Part shown: piece after piece, positions 34,992 through 45,000 of the stretch
How the letters are laid out: each line of letters starts with the position of its first letter
Position numbering within the stretch: the stretch's first letter is position 1
Source: an uncultured Clostridia bacterium
Lineage (GTDB): Bacteria > Bacillota > Clostridia > UBA1381
Length of the DNA stretch: 64,000 nt
NCBI GenBank assembly: GCA_947627795.1
Contig: CANQXJ010000001.1
Location: forward strand, 61,322 to 125,321
Direction of reading: 5' to 3'
Position numbers and translations under genes: made by a program
The notes under the pieces: model-generated
What the model saw: the letters and a program-made list of their open reading frames with translations, nothing else
Databases searched by the model: none
What the model was told of the DNA's origin: nothing

Positions 34992-35920
34992 TTGTCAAAT
35001 CCTCCGTTATTCACTAACATATCCATTACAGCCATACGCACCGCAACGCCGCTCGTCACCTGCTCGTTTATCACGCTCCTGTCGCCGTCGATTACCGAGG
35101 TTGACAGCTCCACTCCCCGATTTACGGGACCCGGGTGCATTACTATTACGTCCGGCTTCGCGGATTTCAGCTTTAAATCGTCTATTCCGAAAAAGCGGAA
35201 ATACTCGCGCATACTCGGGAACAAGCCGCTTTCCTGCCGCTCGAGCTGTATTCTCAGTCCCATTACCACGTCCGCGTCAACTATCGCCTCGTGGACGCTG
35301 CGGAACGCCTTTACTCCGAGCTTTTCCATAAACGGCGGCATCAGCGTTGACGGTCCGCCCACGGTCACCTCCGCGCCGAGCTTCGTAAGACCGTAAATAT
35401 TACTTCTCACAACTCTGCTGTGCTCGATGTCGCCCACGATAGCGACCTTTAAGCCGTCGATATGCCCCTTCTTTTCCTGAATGGTGAGCATATCCAAAAG
35501 CGCCTGAGTGGGGTGCTCGTTCATGCCGTCGCCCGCGTTTATTACCGACGCGTTCACGTTCTTCGCGATAAGCGCAGGCGCGCCGCTCATACTGTGGCGT
35601 ACCGCGATAATATCCGTCTGCATCATATCGAGCGTCCTCGCGGTATCGAGCAGCGTTTCGCCCTTCTGTACCGACGAGCCGCTCGCCGTGATGTTCGCCG
35701 AGTTGGCGCTCATATACTTCGCCGCAAGCTCGAACGACATTCTTGTTCTCGTGCTGTTCTCGTAAAACAGATTTATTTCCGTTTTTCCCTGCAGATTCGG
35801 TATCTTTTTAGTGCCGCTTTTTATCAGTTTTTTCATCTCCGCCGCGTGAGATAAAATATTCTCTATCTGCGCCGCGCTGAGTTCCTTCAAGCCCAGTAAA
35901 TCCTGTTTCCTTTTCTCCAT
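34988..35920 (-). CDS. pyrB: Aspartate carbamoyltransferase catalytic subunit
   Basis: First committed step of pyrimidine synthesis. 310 residues. Carbamoyl-phosphate site FYENSTRTRMSFELA, the loop ITASGSSVQKGETLLDTA, and HPTQALLDMLT. No pyrI regulatory subunit follows. First gene of the pyr operon, with a promoter 45 bases upstream and a leader of only about 40 bases, too short for a classical PyrR attenuator. Confidence 0.96.
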   Translation of the reverse strand: MEKRKQDLLGLKELSAAQIENILSHAAEMKKLIKSGTKKIPNLQGKTEINLFYENSTRTRMSFELAAKYMSANSANITASGSSVQKGETLLDTARTLDMMQTDIIAVRHSMSGAPALIAKNVNASVINAGDGMNEHPTQALLDMLTIQEKKGHIDGLKVAIVGDIEHSRVVRSNIYGLTKLGAEVTVGGPSTLMPPFMEKLGVKAFRSVHEAIVDADVVMGLRIQLERQESGLFPSMREYFRFFGIDDLKLKSAKPDVIVMHPGPVNRGVELSTSVIDGDRSVINEQVTSGVAVRMAVMDMLVNNGGFDK

Positions 35921-35964
35921 TGCGTCCTCCTGAGTATGACCTGTCCAAAATCTTCTAATTATAT

Positions 35965-35993
35965 ATTATATAACAAAATTTGCGGATTGTCTA
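35965..35993 (-). promoter_or_regulatory. Sigma-A promoter of the pyr operon
   Basis: -35 TAGACA (35988-35993), 17-base spacer, perfect -10 TATAAT (35965-35970) on the minus strand. The 100 AT-rich bases between it and the argH promoter show no other structure. Confidence 0.75.
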
Positions 35994-36093
35994 TATTATT
36001 TCAGGATTTTAAATTATATGTTTTGTAAAATTTTTGTTGCGCATAAAAATATAATCTTTATTAAAAATTTCGTTATATTTCAAAAATAAGATA

Positions 36094-36122
36094 TTTACAA
36101 CCGTTCCGTTTTATTGTATAAT
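36094..36122 (+). promoter_or_regulatory. Sigma-A promoter of argH
   Basis: -35 TTTACA (36094-36099), 17-base spacer, perfect -10 TATAAT (36117-36122). Leader of about 28 bases with AAAGGAG. Confidence 0.75.
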
Positions 36123-36156
36123 AATACCGCATAAATCAAACCAAAGGAGAATTGCA

Positions 36157-37536
36157 ATGGCTAAATTATGGGGCGGGCGCTTTCAAAAAAGCACCGACAA
36201 AAAGGTTGACGATTTCAATTCGTCCATACGCTTTGACAAGCGTATGTATAAGCAGGACATAAAAGGCTCGATCGCTCACGCGGGTATGCTTGGAAGGCAA
36301 GGCATAATTCCGCAGGAGGACGCGGACAAAATCATCGCGGAGCTTAAAAATATTTTATCTGATATAGAAGCGGGCAAAATCGAATTTCTTATAGATGCCG
36401 AGGATATTCATATGAACATCGAAAAAATCCTCACAGACCGCATAGGCGTCGCGGGCAAGCGTTTGCACACAGGACGCAGCCGCAACGATCAGGTCGCGCT
36501 CGATATACGGATGTATCTTATGGACGAAACGGAAATCGTCGAGGAAATGCTTGTTCACGCGCTCAATGTATTCGTTGATTTGGCTTCGGAGCATACCGAA
36601 ACGATCATGCCCGGCTACACGCATCTGCAGAAGGCGCAGCCTATCACGTTCGCTCATCACCTAATGGCGTATTTTGAGATGTTCAAGCGCGATTTGTCAC
36701 GCCTGAAGGATTGCCGCAAGCGCATGAACGTTATGCCGTTAGGCTCGGGAGCGCTCGCGGGAACAACGTATCCGCTCGACCGCGAATCGGTTGCGGCGGA
36801 GCTTGGCTTTGACGGAGTTACCATGAACTCGCTCGACGGAGTTTCAGACCGTGATTTTGTTATAGAGCTTGCGGGCTGTCTTTCAATTATAATGATGCAT
36901 ATGAGCCGCTTCTCGGAGGAGCTTATTCTCTGGTCAAGTCACGAGTTTTCGTTTGTGGAAATGGACGACGCATTTTCGACAGGCTCGTCAATTATGCCGC
37001 AAAAGAAAAATCCCGACGTCGCCGAGCTTATACGCGGCAAAACGGGACGCGTGTACGGTCATCTTATAGGACTTTTAACGACGATGAAGGGAATCCCGCT
37101 CGCGTATAACAAGGATATGCAGGAGGACAAGGAGCCGATTTTTGACGCGCTCGACACGGTGAAGCTCTGTCTGCCTGTGTTCTGCGACATGATTTCAACC
37201 ATGACGGTAAAAAAGGACAATATGCTTCGCGGTGCGAAGGGCGGATTTACAAACGCCACAGACGCTGCTGACTATCTCGTTAAGAAAGGTCTTCCCTTCC
37301 GCGAGGCTCACGCGGTAATCGGCAGAATGGTATTTTACGCGATAGAGCATAACAAATCTCTTGACGAGCTGACAATAGACGAATTCAAGAAATTTTCGGA
37401 TATAATCGAAAGCGACATATACGACGCAATAAGCATGGAAACGTGCGTAAACGACAGAAAAATAACGGGCGGTCCGGCTAAGGAAACAGTTGAAAAAGCC
37501 ATTGCCGCCGCACGTGAATTTTTGAAAGCTCTCTGA
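36157..37536 (+). CDS. argH: Argininosuccinate lyase
   Basis: Splits argininosuccinate into arginine and fumarate. 459 residues, full length, with the fumarase-superfamily signature [12 protein letters not shown], the N-terminal [10 protein letters not shown] and [13 protein letters not shown]. It stands alone between its own promoter and a strong terminator. argG, the previous step, is 17 kb away on the same strand, also alone. Confidence 0.97.
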   Translation: MAKLWGGRFQKSTDKKVDDFNSSIRFDKRMYKQDIKGSIAHAGMLGRQGIIPQEDADKIIAELKNILSDIEAGKIEFLIDAEDIHMNIEKILTDRIGVAGKRLHTGRSRNDQVALDIRMYLMDETEIVEEMLVHALNVFVDLASEHTETIMPGYTHLQKAQPITFAHHLMAYFEMFKRDLSRLKDCRKRMNVMPLGSGALAGTTYPLDRESVAAELGFDGVTMNSLDGVSDRDFVIELAGCLSIIMMHMSRFSEELILWSSHEFSFVEMDDAFSTGSSIMPQKKNPDVAELIRGKTGRVYGHLIGLLTTMKGIPLAYNKDMQEDKEPIFDALDTVKLCLPVFCDMISTMTVKKDNMLRGAKGGFTNATDAADYLVKKGLPFREAHAVIGRMVFYAIEHNKSLDELTIDEFKKFSDIIESDIYDAISMETCVNDRKITGGPAKETVEKAIAAAREFLKAL

Positions 37537-37543
37537 TTTAAAA

Positions 37544-37578
37544 GGGCTGCCGAATTAAGCGGCAGCCCGAATTTTTTT
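37544..37578. terminator. Terminator of argH
   Basis: Perfect nine-pair stem GGGCTGCCG/CGGCAGCCC, loop of seven, then T7 at 37572-37578. The T run reaches into the stop codon of the convergent lipoprotein gene. Confidence 0.9.
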
Positions 37579-38128
37579 ATTCCTCAACGCCTGTTTCCGG
37601 CATGATGTTTTCGAATTTCGCAACAGCGATTTTCGCGAAATTTATTAATGTGGTGCGCTGTATGTCGTTCGCGCCCGAGCCTGCCGTTATCGCTATATGA
37701 CAGCCTCTGTCAAATACGTGGATAGTCGGAAACGCCAGGAAAGCGTCCTCGCCGAGGTCGGGAATCATTTCCGCGTTCGGTCTTTTTACCCTTATATTAT
37801 CATACTCGTACCACACATCTTGCTTTGTGAGCGTATCGTTAAATTGAGTCACACTCACGATTACCGGATCGACCTGTCCTATCTGGTCGCTGCGGTATGT
37901 CGCAGTTAAGGTGTTGCCGTCCTTCACCGCCGAGCCGCCTTCGAGTACCGGAGTATATGAATAGTTGACGCCGGCGTAAACGTCCTCGATAGTGAGTATA
38001 TCAACCGGATTCACCTCCGGCAGCGGTGTAGGCGTAGCCTTTGAAAACAATCCGCCGTCGCCTTTTCCGCAGGCGCACAGGCATATTGTCGCCGCTAACG
38101 ATATAACAACTAAAATTATTTTTTTCAT
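37577..38128 (-). CDS. Putative lipoprotein of unknown function
   Basis: 183 residues. Lipoprotein signal peptide with the lipobox LCAC, cleavage before Cys20, then a Gly/Pro/Thr-rich spacer (ATPTPLPEVNP) and a compact domain (YSYTPVLEGGSAVKDGNTL, VTQFNDTLTKQDVWYEYDN, FDRGCHIAITAGSG). No family recognised. It is expected on the outer face of the membrane. 14 bases after the transketolase C-terminal subunit, so co-transcribed. Confidence 0.85.
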   Translation of the reverse strand: MKKIILVVISLAATICLCACGKGDGGLFSKATPTPLPEVNPVDILTIEDVYAGVNYSYTPVLEGGSAVKDGNTLTATYRSDQIGQVDPVIVSVTQFNDTLTKQDVWYEYDNIRVKRPNAEMIPDLGEDAFLAFPTIHVFDRGCHIAITAGSGANDIQRTTLINFAKIAVAKFENIMPETGVEE

Positions 38129-38142
38129 AGCTGACCTCCGAT

Positions 38143-39075
38143 TTATTTCATCGCTATAACGGCTTTCGACTGCTTCACAATATTCTCAGCCGTAAGTCCG
38201 TACGCCTCGAAAAGCTCCGCCGGCTTGCCCGACTGACCGAAGTCCTCCGTGCCGATAATTTTCACGGGACACGGCGCGTTTTGGCATACAACCTCGCTTA
38301 CCGCGCTGCCTAAGCCGCCCATTACGTAATGCTCCTCGGCGGTGACGATCGCGCCTGTTTCCTTCGCCGCTTTGATTATAATTTCCTCGTCAATCGGTTT
38401 TATCGTGTGAATGTTTATAACTCTCGCGCTTATTCCCTCAGCTGCAAGCGTTTCGGCGGCTTTCAGCGACTCCTGAACGAGCAAGCCCGTTGCGATGATC
38501 GTAACGTCCGAGCCGTCCTTTAATTGAACGCCCTTGCCTATCTCGAATTTATAGTCCTCGCCGTTAACATCCTCAACAGCAAGTCTGCCAAAACGCATAT
38601 AGACCGGACCGTCATGCTCCATAGCGGCTTTAACAGCCATCTGCGCTTCTATATCGTCCGCCGGATTTATAATGACCATGCCCGGAATCGTCCGCATGAG
38701 CGCTATATCCTCGAGGCATTGATGCGAAGCGCCGTCCTCGCCGACGGAAATACCGGCGTGAGTAGCGCCTATCTTTACGTTAAGATGCGGATAGCCGATA
38801 GAGTTACGGATCTGCTCGAACGCTCTTCCCGCCGCGAACATAGCGAATGTTGACGCGAACGCGATTTTGCCGCACGTCGCAAGACCTGCCGCAACGCACA
38901 TCATGTCCGCTTCGGCTATGCCCATGTTGATAAATCTTTCAGGACACGCTTCCTTGAATTTAGTCGTCATTGTCGATTTTGAAAGATCCGCGTCGAGAAC
39001 TACCACGTTCTCGTTGGGAATGCCGTATTTAACAAGCGCCTGACCGTATGACGCTCTTGTTGCCTGTTTTGCCAT
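38143..39075 (-). CDS. Transketolase, C-terminal subunit
   Basis: Pyrimidine-binding and C-terminal domains of a split transketolase, 310 residues (GIAEADMMCVAAGLATCGK, GEDGASHQCLEDIALMR, AEEHYVMGGLGSAVSE). With the N-terminal subunit it moves two-carbon units in the pentose phosphate pathway. It starts within the stop of the N-terminal subunit (TAATG). Two-gene transketolases are common in archaea and anaerobic Firmicutes. Confidence 0.94.
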   Translation of the reverse strand: MAKQATRASYGQALVKYGIPNENVVVLDADLSKSTMTTKFKEACPERFINMGIAEADMMCVAAGLATCGKIAFASTFAMFAAGRAFEQIRNSIGYPHLNVKIGATHAGISVGEDGASHQCLEDIALMRTIPGMVIINPADDIEAQMAVKAAMEHDGPVYMRFGRLAVEDVNGEDYKFEIGKGVQLKDGSDVTIIATGLLVQESLKAAETLAAEGISARVINIHTIKPIDEEIIIKAAKETGAIVTAEEHYVMGGLGSAVSEVVCQNAPCPVKIIGTEDFGQSGKPAELFEAYGLTAENIVKQSKAVIAMK

Positions 39076-39923
39076 TATAAGCTCGCCTCCAATCTCTTAA
39101 TCTGCTCGTCAAGCTCCGCGATCGCCTTGTTGTAATCGTCCTCCTTCGGAGCCGCGCCGTGCCATGCGGGATTGTTCTCCATAAACGACACGTTCTTGCC
39201 CTTTACCGACTTCATTATAACGGCGGTCGGCTTGCCCTTTGTAGCCTTCGCCTCGTTTACCGCAGCTTCAAGCTCATTAAAATCATGAGCGCTGCACTTT
39301 ATAACATGCCAGCCGAAGGCTTCAAATTTTTTGTCTATCGGAGTCGGGTTCATAACCTTTGTTATGTCGCCGTCGATCTGCAAGCCGTTGTTGTCGATAA
39401 AAATCGTGAAGTTGTCGAGCTTGTAATGCGGAGCGAACATCGCCTGTTCCCAAACCTGTCCTTCTTCAAGCTCACCGTCGCCGAGAATTGAATAAACGCG
39501 GTAATCCTTGTTATCGAGCTTCGCCGCGAGAGCCATTCCGCCCGCGACGCACACGCCCTGACCGAGCGAGCCGGTAGACATCTCAACGCCCGGAACTTTA
39601 TCCAAAACAGGGTGTCCCTGCAGGAAGCTTCCGAATTTTCTCAGATTTTTCATTTCGGCGGGGTCAAAAAATCCTCTCTCCGCCAGCGTTCCGTAAAGCG
39701 CGGGCGCGGTGTGACCTTTTGACAGCACAAATCTGTCGCGCCCCTCCATTTTCGGATTTTTGGGATCGATGTTCATAACCTCGAAATAGAGGTATGTAAG
39801 CACATCCGCTATTGAAAGCGAGCCGCCCGGATGTCCCGAAGCCGCGTTGTACACGCCGGTTAACGCGTGCTTGCGCACCTTATTGGCGATTATGGACAGC
39901 TCTGTTACTCTTTTTGCATCCAT
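39075..39923 (-). CDS. Transketolase, N-terminal subunit
   Basis: Thiamine-diphosphate-binding subunit, 282 residues. ThDP motif GDGELEEGQVWEQAMFAPHYKLDN with NNGLQIDG; the entry GHPGGSLSIADVL contains the substrate His. The enzyme needs the C-terminal subunit encoded next. thiH and thiE in this window feed the cofactor. Confidence 0.95.
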   Translation of the reverse strand: MDAKRVTELSIIANKVRKHALTGVYNAASGHPGGSLSIADVLTYLYFEVMNIDPKNPKMEGRDRFVLSKGHTAPALYGTLAERGFFDPAEMKNLRKFGSFLQGHPVLDKVPGVEMSTGSLGQGVCVAGGMALAAKLDNKDYRVYSILGDGELEEGQVWEQAMFAPHYKLDNFTIFIDNNGLQIDGDITKVMNPTPIDKKFEAFGWHVIKCSAHDFNELEAAVNEAKATKGKPTAVIMKSVKGKNVSFMENNPAWHGAAPKEDDYNKAIAELDEQIKRLEASL

Positions 39924-39976
39924 TATATCTTTTCCTCCTGTGATTTTTATTATTAAATCGGTTTTTTTACCGTTTT

Positions 39977-40381
39977 TTACTGCTTGTCCCTCTCGTCCGC
40001 CGCGTGCTCGTACGCAAATGCCATGAGCTCATTAAGTCTTTCTTTTTCGCCTGCGAGGTGCAGGAAGCCTAAAAGAGCTTCAAGTCCCGTAGCGTGACGA
40101 TAATCCGTAAGATCCGCGTTTTTTGGCACGGTAGGCGATTTTGCGTTACGTCCGCGCTTGTACACGGCTGTTTCATCCTCCGTAAGTATATCCAGCATAG
40201 CGTGGATACTGTTTGACTGCGCGTGCGCCTTTACGTATTTTATCGTATGCACATGCAGCTTATGCGCCGCCATATCAGGATGCTCCGCGATAACGCGAGT
40301 ACGGACATATACCTCGTAAACCGCGTCGCCGATATACGCGAGCGGTAATGCGCCGTATTGATTAGGTGGTTTTGTCTGCAT
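39977..40381 (-). CDS. mrnC: Mini-ribonuclease III
   Basis: 134 residues, a catalytic RNase III domain without an RNA-binding domain. In Bacillus it trims 23S rRNA precursors. Motif ALPLAYIGDAVYEVYVR holds the first acidic metal ligand and GLEALLGFLHL the second. Between pfkA and transketolase. A weak hairpin (CGGT, seven A, ACCG) follows the stop. Confidence 0.93.
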   Translation of the reverse strand: MQTKPPNQYGALPLAYIGDAVYEVYVRTRVIAEHPDMAAHKLHVHTIKYVKAHAQSNSIHAMLDILTEDETAVYKRGRNAKSPTVPKNADLTDYRHATGLEALLGFLHLAGEKERLNELMAFAYEHAADERDKQ

Positions 40382-40424
40382 GGTTTTGTTCCTTTATATT
40401 GCGGTATATCATAATTAGTATCCC

Positions 40425-41402
40425 TTAAATTGATAATTTCTTCGCCAAATCCACCAACGCCTGCGGGAGCGTCTTTGTCATTGCAAGACCTTCCTCTATG
40501 TCAACATCGGTGATAATATGGTCGCGCATACATACGATTCTGTTCTGCTTGCCTTCCAAAAGCAGTTCAACGGCTCTGCCGCCCATTTCGCTCGCTATAA
40601 CTCTGTCGCGCACTGTCGGGCTTCCGCCGCGCTGAACGTGACCGAGTATCGTCGCTCTCGATTCAATACCCGTTTTTTCCTCTATTTCCTTCGCCATCTC
40701 AATTACGCCGCCGATACCCTCCGCGACGATTACAATCGAATGCTTCTTTCCCCTCGCCTTGCTTTCGAGGATAGGACGGAGCACGTCCTCGTCAAAGCTC
40801 CACTTGTGCTCGGGCACGAGAACAACCTCCGCGCCGCACGCTATAGCCGCCTGGATCGCGATGTAGCCCGCGGCTCTGCCCATAACCTCTATTATAGAGC
40901 AGCGCTCGTGGCTCTGCGCCGTGTCTCTTATTTTGTCGACAGCGTCCTTAACCGTGTTAAGGCATGTGTCGTAGCCTACGGTGTACTCGCTGCAGCCGAT
41001 GTCGTTGTCTATCGTGCCTGGTAACGCGATCGTGGGAAGCCCGTGGCGGCACAAATCGCGCGCGCCCTTGAAAGAGCCGTCGCCGCCAATCACAACAAGT
41101 CCGTCCAAACCGAAAACTCTCGATATTTCTATCGCCTTCTTAACGCCTTCCTCGGTTTTGAACTCAAGACAGCGCGCCGTCTGAAGAATTGTTCCGCCCT
41201 TCTGAAGAGTTTCCGAAACGGAACGCGGACCCATTTCGCTCATCTCGCCGTTTATAAGACCGTTATATCCTCTGCGGATACCCATTACCTTCAGTCTGTA
41301 ATAATTGCCCACTCTGACAACCGCGCGAATAGCGGCGTTCATGCCGGGCGCGTCGCCTCCGCTCGTCAAAACTCCTATTGTCCTTATGTTTCTGTTTTCC
41401 AT
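40425..41402 (-). CDS. pfkA: ATP-dependent 6-phosphofructokinase
   Basis: Key glycolytic kinase, 325 residues. GVLTSGGDAPGMNAAIR, VIGGDGSFKGA and LPGTIDNDI: the Gly in GGDGS and in PGTIDND marks ATP rather than pyrophosphate as donor. The sugar site GHVQRGGSPTVRDR is intact. At the end of the dnaE-mtrB-small protein series, following common clostridial order. Confidence 0.97.
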   Translation of the reverse strand: MENRNIRTIGVLTSGGDAPGMNAAIRAVVRVGNYYRLKVMGIRRGYNGLINGEMSEMGPRSVSETLQKGGTILQTARCLEFKTEEGVKKAIEISRVFGLDGLVVIGGDGSFKGARDLCRHGLPTIALPGTIDNDIGCSEYTVGYDTCLNTVKDAVDKIRDTAQSHERCSIIEVMGRAAGYIAIQAAIACGAEVVLVPEHKWSFDEDVLRPILESKARGKKHSIVIVAEGIGGVIEMAKEIEEKTGIESRATILGHVQRGGSPTVRDRVIASEMGGRAVELLLEGKQNRIVCMRDHIITDVDIEEGLAMTKTLPQALVDLAKKLSI

Positions 41403-41432
41403 TTCTGTTTTGTCCTCCCACTCAATTTATAA

Positions 41433-41624
41433 TCAGAATAATTCGTTTTCGAAAATCAAATCCTGCGCCTGGTCAAGCTCGGTCTGAGGCACAAGCACCT
41501 CAAGGCACCCGCCTTCCTCATTCTTTACATGACGCACTCTCGAAATTATGCCGTTACCGCGCAGCGCGTCAACAAGTCTGCCGACCGTTTCCGCCGTGTG
41601 TGACACATAAACAACCATCCACAT
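41433..41624 (-). CDS. Small protein, DUF2007-like, unknown function
   Basis: 63 residues, one ferredoxin-like alpha-beta unit: MWMVVYVSHTAETVGRLVDAL then a charged middle and CLEVLVPQTELDQAQDLIF. It resembles the small putative signal-transducing proteins near pfkA and dnaE in other Clostridia, from memory. It starts one base after the mtrB stop, so co-translated. Function unknown. Confidence 0.7.
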   Translation of the reverse strand: MWMVVYVSHTAETVGRLVDALRGNGIISRVRHVKNEEGGCLEVLVPQTELDQAQDLIFENELF

Positions 41625-41625
41625 A

Positions 41626-41862
41626 TCATTTACTCCTGTTTGCTTCGGATAAAATCATGCCGAGCTTTGTGTATATTTCAGCCTTGCCCTTAATTTTAAC
41701 AGCCGACGTATTCTCCGTAAACTGAGCGATATATACCTCGCCCTCGTCCAGCTTTTCGGTGTGATGGAACTTTGTGTCCCGTCCCCTTGTAAGACCGATT
41801 ATGTTTACTCCGTTCTCCAAAGCCTTTATAGCGATGTACTCGTTTCCTATTGAATTTTCCAT
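41626..41862 (-). CDS. mtrB: TRAP-like tryptophan RNA-binding attenuation protein
   Basis: 78 residues that align without gaps to Bacillus TRAP over the core ([52 protein letters not shown]). TRAP forms an 11-subunit ring that binds tryptophan and then wraps trp leader RNA with repeated GAG/UAG. Of the RNA-contacting residues, Glu36, Lys37 and Lys56 are kept while Arg58 is Lys. The trp operon is not in the window. Identity as a TRAP-fold protein is firm, the RNA target is not. Confidence 0.85.
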   Translation of the reverse strand: MENSIGNEYIAIKALENGVNIIGLTRGRDTKFHHTEKLDEGEVYIAQFTENTSAVKIKGKAEIYTKLGMILSEANRSK

Positions 41863-41890
41863 AAATTAATCCCTTCCTTCGCTATTATAT

Positions 41891-41919
41891 AATATATCCT
41901 ATTTTACCGAAAAAAGCAA
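41891..41919 (-). promoter_or_regulatory. Possible promoter of mtrB
   Basis: -35 TTGCTT (41914-41919), 17-base spacer, -10 TATATT (41891-41896) on the minus strand; a TATAAT lies 5 bases further but lacks a good -35. Confidence 0.45.
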
Positions 41920-41980
41920 GAGCAATTACGTGAAAAATACATATATTACATATTTTTGATTTGTATATTTTTACCATTCG

Positions 41981-42001
41981 CGCCTTTAAGGCGTTTTTTT
42001 T
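41981..42001 (+). terminator. Hairpin with T8 tail, plus-strand sense, at the dnaE stop
   Basis: CGCCTT-T-AAGGCG (effective four-pair stem CGCC/GGCG with a five-base loop) followed by T8 at 41994-42001 on the plus strand. For dnaE, on the minus strand, no T run follows. No plus-strand gene lies upstream, so its use is unclear; it may work poorly in both directions. Confidence 0.35.
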
Positions 42002-45000
42002 ACTTTATTTTAACGTTTTCCTCGCCGAAAATTTCCTTTAGATCCGCGACAGCCGAAGCCGTTCCGTTAAACCACATCCTCCTCGGCGCCTTTACCGCCT
42101 TGCGCGTGTCGGCAAAGAACAGGCAAACCGGCATATCTCCCTGATACGGAGCGAGGTTTTCACGCACCTTTTCAAGATTTTCGTTGTTCTGAGCCGAGAG
42201 CTTTATGAAAAGCTGCTTCTGCTTCGGCTGCGCGTTCCTTTCAAGCGCGTCCGACAGCTCCTCGACCGTTTCCGCGACAAGCTTCGGCTCCTCATCCTCT
42301 CTTATCGAGAGCCTTCCCTTTATTGCCACAATGCCGCCCTCCGCAAGCCTTGACGAAAAGTCGGCGAGCACCTTCGGGAACACTATGCACTCCGTGCTTC
42401 CTGACGCGTCCTCGAGCGTTAAAAACGCCATCTGAGCGTTGGCGCGCGTCGTTTTGTTTTTCCTCGACGCTACGACCGCGCATATTACCATCGGGTCGCC
42501 GTCATGCAGACCGTTTCCGCCCTCGTGATACGCTCCGTCCTCATCGCGGCGGACGCTTTCGTTTATATCGCGGATAGTGTATTTCGTTATACTTTTGATT
42601 TTATTTGTATATTCCTCCATCGGATGACCGGAAAAATACATTCCTATCGAGTCCTTCTCCATTCTGAGAAGCGTGCGCTTGTCGTATTCGGGAATATCGG
42701 GCATATCCATTTCATGAACTGTATCGTCGCCCGAATCAAACAGCGAGATCTGACCGGCAATATTATCTCTCGCGGCTCTTGCCGAGCCTTCGAGAGCGCG
42801 CTCGTAAACAGCCATAAGCTGCGAGCGCTTCAGTCCCATCGAGTCAAACGCGCCGCATGAGATAAGCCCTTCGAGAGCGCGCTTGTTCATATCTCCTCCG
42901 GCGGTGCGGTCGATGAAATCTGAAAAGCTTTTGAACCTTCCGTTCCGCTCGCGCTCCTTTACAAGTTTTATCATAAGTCCGCGTCCGACGTTTTTCACAG
43001 CAGACAGACCGAAACGAATTCCGTTTCCCTCGACGGTAAACGTGTCGTCGCTCTTATTAACGTCAGGCGGCAGACGGTCAATGCCCATTTCGCGGCAATT
43101 CTCAATGTAGTGGTTTATCTTGTCCTGGTCGTCAATGCTCGATATGAGCGCTGCCATAAACTCGACCGGATAAAACGTCTTTAGATACGCCGTCTGATAC
43201 GCGACGACCGCGTACGCCGCGGCGTGGGACTTGTTGAAGCCGTAATTCGCGAAATCGCTTATCTCGTCAAATATCGCGGTAGCCGTCGCCTCGTCGATAC
43301 CGTTTTTGATGCAGCCCGGAATTTCGCCGTCGTCACTGCCGTAGATGAAGTTTTTGCGCTCTATCTTCATCTGATCCTCTTTTTTCTTGCTTATAGTGCG
43401 CCGCATTATATCCGCCCTGCCGTGCGAATAGCCCGCGAGAGTCCGCACGATTTCGAGCACCTGCTCCTGATAGAGCATACAGCCGTAGGTGTTTTTTAAA
43501 ATTCCCTCGAGCAGCGGATGCTTGTACGTGATTTTTTCCGGATGCGCTCTGTTGTGCATATAGCGCGGTATCTGCTCCATCGGTCCCGGGCGGTAAAGCG
43601 AGATACCCGCAGTTATGTCCTCAAAGCACGTCGGGCGCATTTCCTGCATCATCGACTGCATTCCCGCGCTTTCCATTTGGAACACCCCGTCGGTGTTGCC
43701 CGACGCGATCAAGTCGTAAACCTCCTTGCGGTCAAAATCGAGATGGTCTACGTCTATTTTAATACCCCTGTTTTTCTCTATAATATTTACCGCGTTCTCG
43801 ATTACCGTGAGATTTCGAAGCCCCAAAAAGTCCATTTTTAGAAGCCCGAGATTTTCAACGGTGTCCTTCGTAAACTGCGTGGTTATGAAATTTTCCGTAT
43901 TAAGCTGGAGCGGCACGTAATTTACCATCGGCTCGCTCGTGATAACAACTCCCGCCGCGTGAGTTGACGCGTGGCGCGGCAGTCCCTCGAGCGCGCGCGA
44001 CACGTCGATAAGCTCCTTTACTCTCGCGTCGCTGTCATAGAGCGCCTTTAATTCCGAGCTTATATCAAGTGCCTTATCGATCGTCATTTTCAAGTCAAAC
44101 GGTATCAGCTTCGCGATCCTGTCAACCTCGGAATACGGCATATCGAGCGCGCGTCCCACGTCGCGGACGGCGAGCTTCGCCTTCATCGTGCCGAACGTGA
44201 TTATCTGCGCTACCTGTCCTTCGCCGTATTTTTGTACGACGTAATCAATTACCCTCTGTCTTTTATCGGGCGCGAAATCAATATCGATATCCGGCATACT
44301 GACGCGCTCCGGATTTAAGAAACGCTCGAAAATAAGCGAATTCTTTATCGGGTCGACATTTGTAATTTCAAGGCAGTACGACACAATACTGCCCGCCGCG
44401 CTGCCTCGCCCGGGTCCTACAGCGACGCCGTTGTTTTTCGCGAAATTTATAAAATCCCACACGATAAGAAAGTAATCGACAAAGCCCATACGTTCTATCG
44501 TGCCGAGTTCATAATCGAGCCGCTTCTTTAATTCCTCCGGCTCGTCGGGATAGCGGCGCTTTAAGCCCGCCTCGCACAGCTCTCTGAGATACTCCGAAGC
44601 CGTTTTTCCGTCAGGCACATCGTATGCCGGAAGATGACGCGTGTTAAAATCAAATTCAACATTGCATCTGTCCGCGATTTTCTGTGTGTTCTCTATCGCT
44701 TCGGGAACATAATCGAAAAGCTTTTCCATTTCCTCGGGCGATTTCAGATAGAATTCCTCGGTTTCAAATTTCATTCTGTCGGGATCGTTGACTTTCTTTT
44801 CCATCTGAATACACATAAGAACGTCCTGATATTTCGCGTCCTCTTTTTTGAGATAGTGTATATCGTTTGTGGCAACAAGACCAAGACCGAGCTCGTTCGC
44901 GAGCCTTATAAGCTCCGGAATAATCCGCTTTTGCTCGGCTAAGCCGTGATCCTGTATTTCTATAAAATAATTGTCCTTTCCCAAAATATCAATGTATTCC

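Noticed and set aside
35921..35960. PyrR attenuator in the pyrB leader
   Set aside because: The leader is about 40 bases with no anti-antiterminator or terminator hairpin.
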